From Oscillospiraceae bacterium (lineage in GTDB: Bacteria > Bacillota > Clostridia > Christensenellales > Aristaeellaceae), in assembly GCA_031270865.1 (NCBI GenBank), contig JAISWI010000052.1, positions 1 to 51,711 on the forward strand: a DNA stretch of 51,711 nt, in the 5' to 3' direction. Position numbers and translations under genes: made by a program. Shown here piece after piece: positions 45,584 through 51,711 of the stretch. Each line of letters starts with the position of its first letter. Positions within the stretch are counted from its first letter, which is position 1. The notes beneath the pieces were generated by a model. The model saw nothing but the letters and a program-made list of their open reading frames with translations, was not told the origin of the DNA and searched no databases.

Positions 45584-45964
45584 GTGAGGGCGGCGCTTGA
45601 CGGGAGCAGCCCGATCTTCCAACAGGTCAAAGAGGCGATCGAGGAGGAGATCCTGCGCGGCAAGCTTGCGCCGGAAGACCAGATCCCCTCGAACCGCAAG
45701 CTTGTCGCGCTGTGGGAGGTCAACCCGCTGACCGTTATGAAAGGAGTGCAGCTGCTTGCCGACGAGGGCATCCTCTACAAAAAACGCGGCGAGGGGATGT
45801 TTGTCGCTCCAGACGCTCCGGAGAGACTGAGGCGGCGGATCGGCGGCGGGTTCGTCAAGGATTACGTTGAGCCGCTCGTGGGGCTTGCCGACGCGCTCGG
45901 CATCGGCCTAGATGGTTTGTGTAAACAAATAAGCGCGGTTTGGGAGGAGTTACGCAATGATTGA
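45584..45964 (+). CDS. GntR family regulator, YtrA type
   Basis: This 126-residue protein has an N-terminal winged helix (SSPIFQQVKEAIEEEILRGK, then DQIPSNRKLVALWEVNPLTV, then GVQLLADEGILYKKRGEGMF) and a short helical tail. This size and the lack of a ligand domain define the YtrA subfamily, which represses ABC transporter operons in response to cell-envelope stress or antibiotics. GTG 45584 follows GGGGGAGGTGG. It overlaps the ATPase gene start by 8 bases, so the proteins are co-translated. The operator is likely at 45534-45547. Substrate or inducer is not known. Confidence 0.9.
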   Translation: MRAALDGSSPIFQQVKEAIEEEILRGKLAPEDQIPSNRKLVALWEVNPLTVMKGVQLLADEGILYKKRGEGMFVAPDAPERLRRRIGGGFVKDYVEPLVGLADALGIGLDGLCKQISAVWEELRND

Positions 45965-46688
45965 ATTCAAAAATGTGACACTTGCGTTCAAGAAGCAAAA
46001 AGCGCTCGATAACGTCAGCTTCACGTTGAAGGGCGGCACGATCTGCGGCGTGCTCGGGCGGAACGGCGCGGGCAAGACCTCGCTGTTCAGGCTGCTTGCC
46101 GCGTATGTCAGGCCGACCTCCGGCGACGCGCGCGTATTTGGAGAAAATCCATATGAAAACCAGCGGATCACGCAAAAGGTTGCGCTGATAACCGACATGG
46201 GAGACGAATACAACAGCTTTTCAGTCCGCGATACGCTTAAGCTTGCCGCGGCCTTTCGCCCGAACTGGGACGAAGGCTATGCCCAAAGGCTTGCGAAGCG
46301 GTTTGAGCTGCCCGTGAAAAAGGCGATGTCCAGCCTGAGCCACGGGCAGAGAGCGTCGGTCCGCGCGGTTGTCGGGCTAGCGTCGCGGTGCGAGGTCACG
46401 ATATTTGACGAGGCGTACCTTGGCATGGACGCGGCGTTCCGCAAGATGTTCGTCAGCGCGATACTCGACGACTTCACGCAAAACCCGCGAACGATACTGT
46501 TTTCCACGCATTTCATTGACGAAATGTCTAAACTGTTCAATGAGGTGTTGATACTCGATAAGGGAAAGGTTGCTTTCCAGGGAGACAGCGATGTTTTGCG
46601 TCAACTGCGGCAAAACTCAAGCAGCGCGACATTACAGGATCTGTTTATCGAAATAACGGGAGGTATTGACAATGAAGGTATTTCGTGA
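45957..46688 (+). CDS. ABC transporter ATPase of the YtrA operon
   Basis: This 243-residue ATPase has Walker A GRNGAGKT (residues 34-41), a Walker B in VTIFDEAYLGMDA and the D-loop. The signature is SLSHGQR, where His replaces the second Gly of the usual LSGGQ, a variant seen in YtrB-like proteins. It couples with the membrane protein encoded next and overlaps both neighbours (8 bases before, 17 after). Probable role is export or envelope stress resistance, by analogy with YtrBCDEF of Bacillus. Confidence 0.9.
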   Translation: MIEFKNVTLAFKKQKALDNVSFTLKGGTICGVLGRNGAGKTSLFRLLAAYVRPTSGDARVFGENPYENQRITQKVALITDMGDEYNSFSVRDTLKLAAAFRPNWDEGYAQRLAKRFELPVKKAMSSLSHGQRASVRAVVGLASRCEVTIFDEAYLGMDAAFRKMFVSAILDDFTQNPRTILFSTHFIDEMSKLFNEVLILDKGKVAFQGDSDVLRQLRQNSSSATLQDLFIEITGGIDNEGIS

Positions 46689-47268
46689 TTTATTCCGGAG
46701 GATGGGCATATCCGCGCTGTGGTATGTCGGGGTGTTCGCCGCCGTAATAGTCGTGTTGCGGGTGGTGTTCAAGGCGGAGGAGATGGATGTCGCGGTGACG
46801 CTGACGTCCATATCAAATATTTCTGGTCGGATATACATGATCATGCTCGGTATAGCCTGCCCGCTCGTGTATTTCCCGCGATACATAGCGGTCGGGGTGA
46901 CGCGCAAGCGGTTCGCGCTTGGTATATTCGCGTCGGGGGCGCTGTTGTCGCTGTGCTTCTTTGCCGCGCTTCGGATACCGCTGCTGGCCTGGGGGGGCGG
47001 GCTGTCCCTGCTGGCGGTGTTGATACCCGCGCTGTACGGGGCGTTGGCGTTCCTTATCGGGTGGACGGCGTCGGTAGGCTTCCAGTATACGCGGGGCGCG
47101 CCGATCCTCGTTGGGATCGTGTGCGCGTGCGCGATTCTCGCTGGCGTGGCCGCTCTTGAAAGGCTTGGCCTGCGGAGCTGGCCGAGCTTGTCTATCGCTG
47201 TGTGCGCGATTGGTTTGGTTGGCCTGCCGTTACTGCGGGCGGTCATGGGGATTCCGGTGAGGTGTTGA
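46672..47268 (+). CDS. Membrane subunit of the YtrA-type ABC system
   Basis: This 198-residue protein has about five hydrophobic segments (ALWYVGVFAAVIVVLRVVF; YMIMLGIACPLVYFPRYIAV; ALLSLCFFAALRIPLLAWGG; LAVLIPALYGALAFLIGW; GIVCACAILAGVAALERLG). I recognise no domain family; its position next to a YtrA regulator and the ATPase makes it the transmembrane partner. ATG 46672 lies 8 nt after GGGAGG (46658-46663), inside the 3' end of the ATPase gene. Shorter than many YtrC/D proteins, so it could be a minimal or truncated form. Confidence 0.75.
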   Translation: MKVFRDLFRRMGISALWYVGVFAAVIVVLRVVFKAEEMDVAVTLTSISNISGRIYMIMLGIACPLVYFPRYIAVGVTRKRFALGIFASGALLSLCFFAALRIPLLAWGGGLSLLAVLIPALYGALAFLIGWTASVGFQYTRGAPILVGIVCACAILAGVAALERLGLRSWPSLSIAVCAIGLVGLPLLRAVMGIPVRC

Positions 47269-47600
47269 CAGAGGGGAAACGGCGATTCCCCACTGATACG
47301 CGTTGCATTGGTTAACTGCGGGAGGTTGTTTTCACTTTTTTGACAAACGCGGGAAAAGTGAGGCGGGGAGCGGGTTTGGAAGGTTTGTTTTCCGTACCTC
47401 CTTATTGGATGGTATGAACAAGTCGGAGGGGCGTCGTTTAGGCAGTTTGATGATCCGCTGAGGCGCGTCGGGCGGATAGAATCCCAGCGTCTGTTGCGGC
47501 AGACTCCAGCCAAGCGCGGCGCGCCGCGAGGCTGTGCTCGACGCGCGTGAGCGGCTTAACCTGCCGCTCGTCTACGATAAACTGGAGCGGGTGCGTGAGG
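47269..47600. other. Gap with decayed sequence and a dispersed repeat
   Basis: The only feature is the 48-bp repeat at 47329-47376. Downstream, frames such as FRQFDDPLRRVGRIESQRLL and LDARERLNLPLVYDKLERVR suggest gene scraps, but none can be assigned. Confidence 0.45.
47329..47376 (+). repeat. 49-bp dispersed repeat, copy B
   Basis: It matches 20204-20252 (minus strand) with three substitutions and one missing base. It begins GTTTTCACTTTTTGACAAAC and ends GGGGAGCGGGTT. Copies 27 kb apart in decayed intergenic DNA suggest a small mobile or recombining element. Confidence 0.85.
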
Positions 47601-47639
47601 CACAGCCGCCGCCAAACCGCCCGAATACAGTTTGCGGAT

Positions 47640-47878
47640 AAGCGCAAGCAAATCCTCAAGAGGCATATCTTTACATCTTTTGTTATTTATGGCAATCAAT
47701 ACAAGATTGGCGATGAGCTAGAAAAGCTCTTATTATATAAGATGATTAACGTCTTGGACAGCCCGTTTACCTGTAAAGGCGCGTCAATCAGGACAAAAAC
47801 CAGGGTTATCCGGACGAAACGTATTTGGAAAATGTCCGCGCGTTCGCGAAAGGTATCGTAAGCGCGTACCCGCTTTGA
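47640..47878 (+). pseudogene. Unrecognised gene remnant
   Basis: Two frames read like pieces of one protein: FVIYGNQYKIGDELEKLLLY with MINVLDSPF, then after a frame change QDKNQGYPDETYLENVRAFA with KGIVSAYPL and a TGA at 47876-47878. I do not recognise the family. The C-terminal end is well formed, but the beginning is lost. Confidence 0.35.
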
Positions 47879-47973
47879 TACTTTGGGTTCCCCGCTGATC
47901 CAGGCGCGGGGCCGGATCAGGGCTGGCAGGGAGGGCGCGCGGCCCGTTTGATCCTCCAATCGCCCCCCATGTA

Positions 47974-48023
47974 TTGACATACCGCGTCAACCTATTTATA
48001 CTATACTATTGGTAGAGTATAGT
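47974..48023 (+). promoter_or_regulatory. Promoter and operator of the pyruvate:ferredoxin oxidoreductase gene
   Basis: TTGACA (47974-47979) and TATACT (47997-48002) are 17 bp apart. A perfect 8-bp inverted repeat, ACTATACT (48000-48007) and AGTATAGT (48016-48023), covers the start region, spaced by 8 bp. It is either an operator or a 5' RNA hairpin. AAGGAGG lies about 10 nt before the ATG. Confidence 0.85.
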
Positions 48024-48025
48024 GA

Positions 48026-51580
<3,555 letters not shown>

Positions 51581-51711
51581 TCGCGGCTAAGTAACCCAAC
51601 CCGCCACACCGCCACGAGGGTCCAGCGTCACGCTGGTCAGGGGGTCAAGGGGGGTGAAACCCCCTTGCGGGGTGTGGGGCGGAGCCCCACGTCCCCCGGC
51701 CGAAACCAACC
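51581..51711. repeat. Hairpin-rich tail after nifJ
   Basis: Three hairpins are clustered: CCAGCG/CGCTGG (51622-51636), AAGGGGG/CCCCCTT (51647-51666) and GTGGGGC/GCCCCAC (51674-51690). This GC-rich hairpin cluster may be a dispersed intergenic repeat or terminator region; no gene is visible to the window end. Confidence 0.6.

Overview
The window looks like chromosomal DNA of an uncultured, moderately GC-rich Bacillota, probably a gut Clostridia of the Christensenellales/Oscillospirales kind. The evidence is rplJ-rplL behind an L10 leader, a single-chain pyruvate:ferredoxin oxidoreductase, Lpl/Ytc-type sugar ABC transporters, AAGGAGG ribosome binding sites and TTGACA/TATAAT promoters. The assignment is inference. 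All four sugar- or peptide-type solute-binding proteins carry a signal peptide but no lipobox cysteine, which is unusual for a monoderm.

Layout. (1) 1-3946 is a decayed integrative element: a Fic fragment, an intact RelB/YafQ-type toxin-antitoxin pair, a ribbon-helix-helix protein, antirepressor remnants and an intact tyrosine integrase that runs into the 3' end of tRNA-Pro(GGG), the likely attachment site. (2) 4064-6013 is an AT-rich island that cuts off the permease gene next to it. (3) 6014-10708 is a pseudogenised sugar-uptake operon (AraC/YesN regulator, binding protein, two permeases) with several stops and frameshifts. (4) 11223-19106 is an intact paralogous locus: a GH42-like glycosidase, two permeases and a binding protein, divergent from a heparinase II/III-type lyase, with three 80-bp tandem repeats inside the operon.

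(5) 19107-27270 is a graveyard of phage and transposon genes: VapE, SNF2 helicase, DNA polymerase A, DUF932, serine recombinase and ABC exporter fragments. (6) 27348-28590 holds rplL, rplJ and the L10 leader with a consensus promoter. Between that promoter and the next gene, 28611-28781 can fold into a 6S-sized structured RNA ending in a terminator. (7) 28809-35886 is a second intact sugar operon (two permeases, binding protein, cupin/mannose-6-phosphate-isomerase-like protein, GHL6-type glycosidase). (8) 35988-45394 is a divergent Opp/Dpp-type transporter (family 5 binding protein, two permeases, two ATPases), a small membrane protein and a GH78 alpha-L-rhamnosidase. (9) 45512-47268 is a YtrA-type regulator with an ABC ATPase and a membrane protein. 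(10) 48050-51580 is pyruvate:ferredoxin oxidoreductase.

Taken together, the intact genes describe uptake and cleavage of plant or host polysaccharide fragments (rhamnosidase, galactosidase-like, uronic-acid lyase-like) feeding fermentative metabolism through pyruvate oxidation to acetyl-CoA. Around them are at least three waves of mobile DNA in decay. No CRISPR array or recognised defence locus beyond the toxin-antitoxin pair was found.
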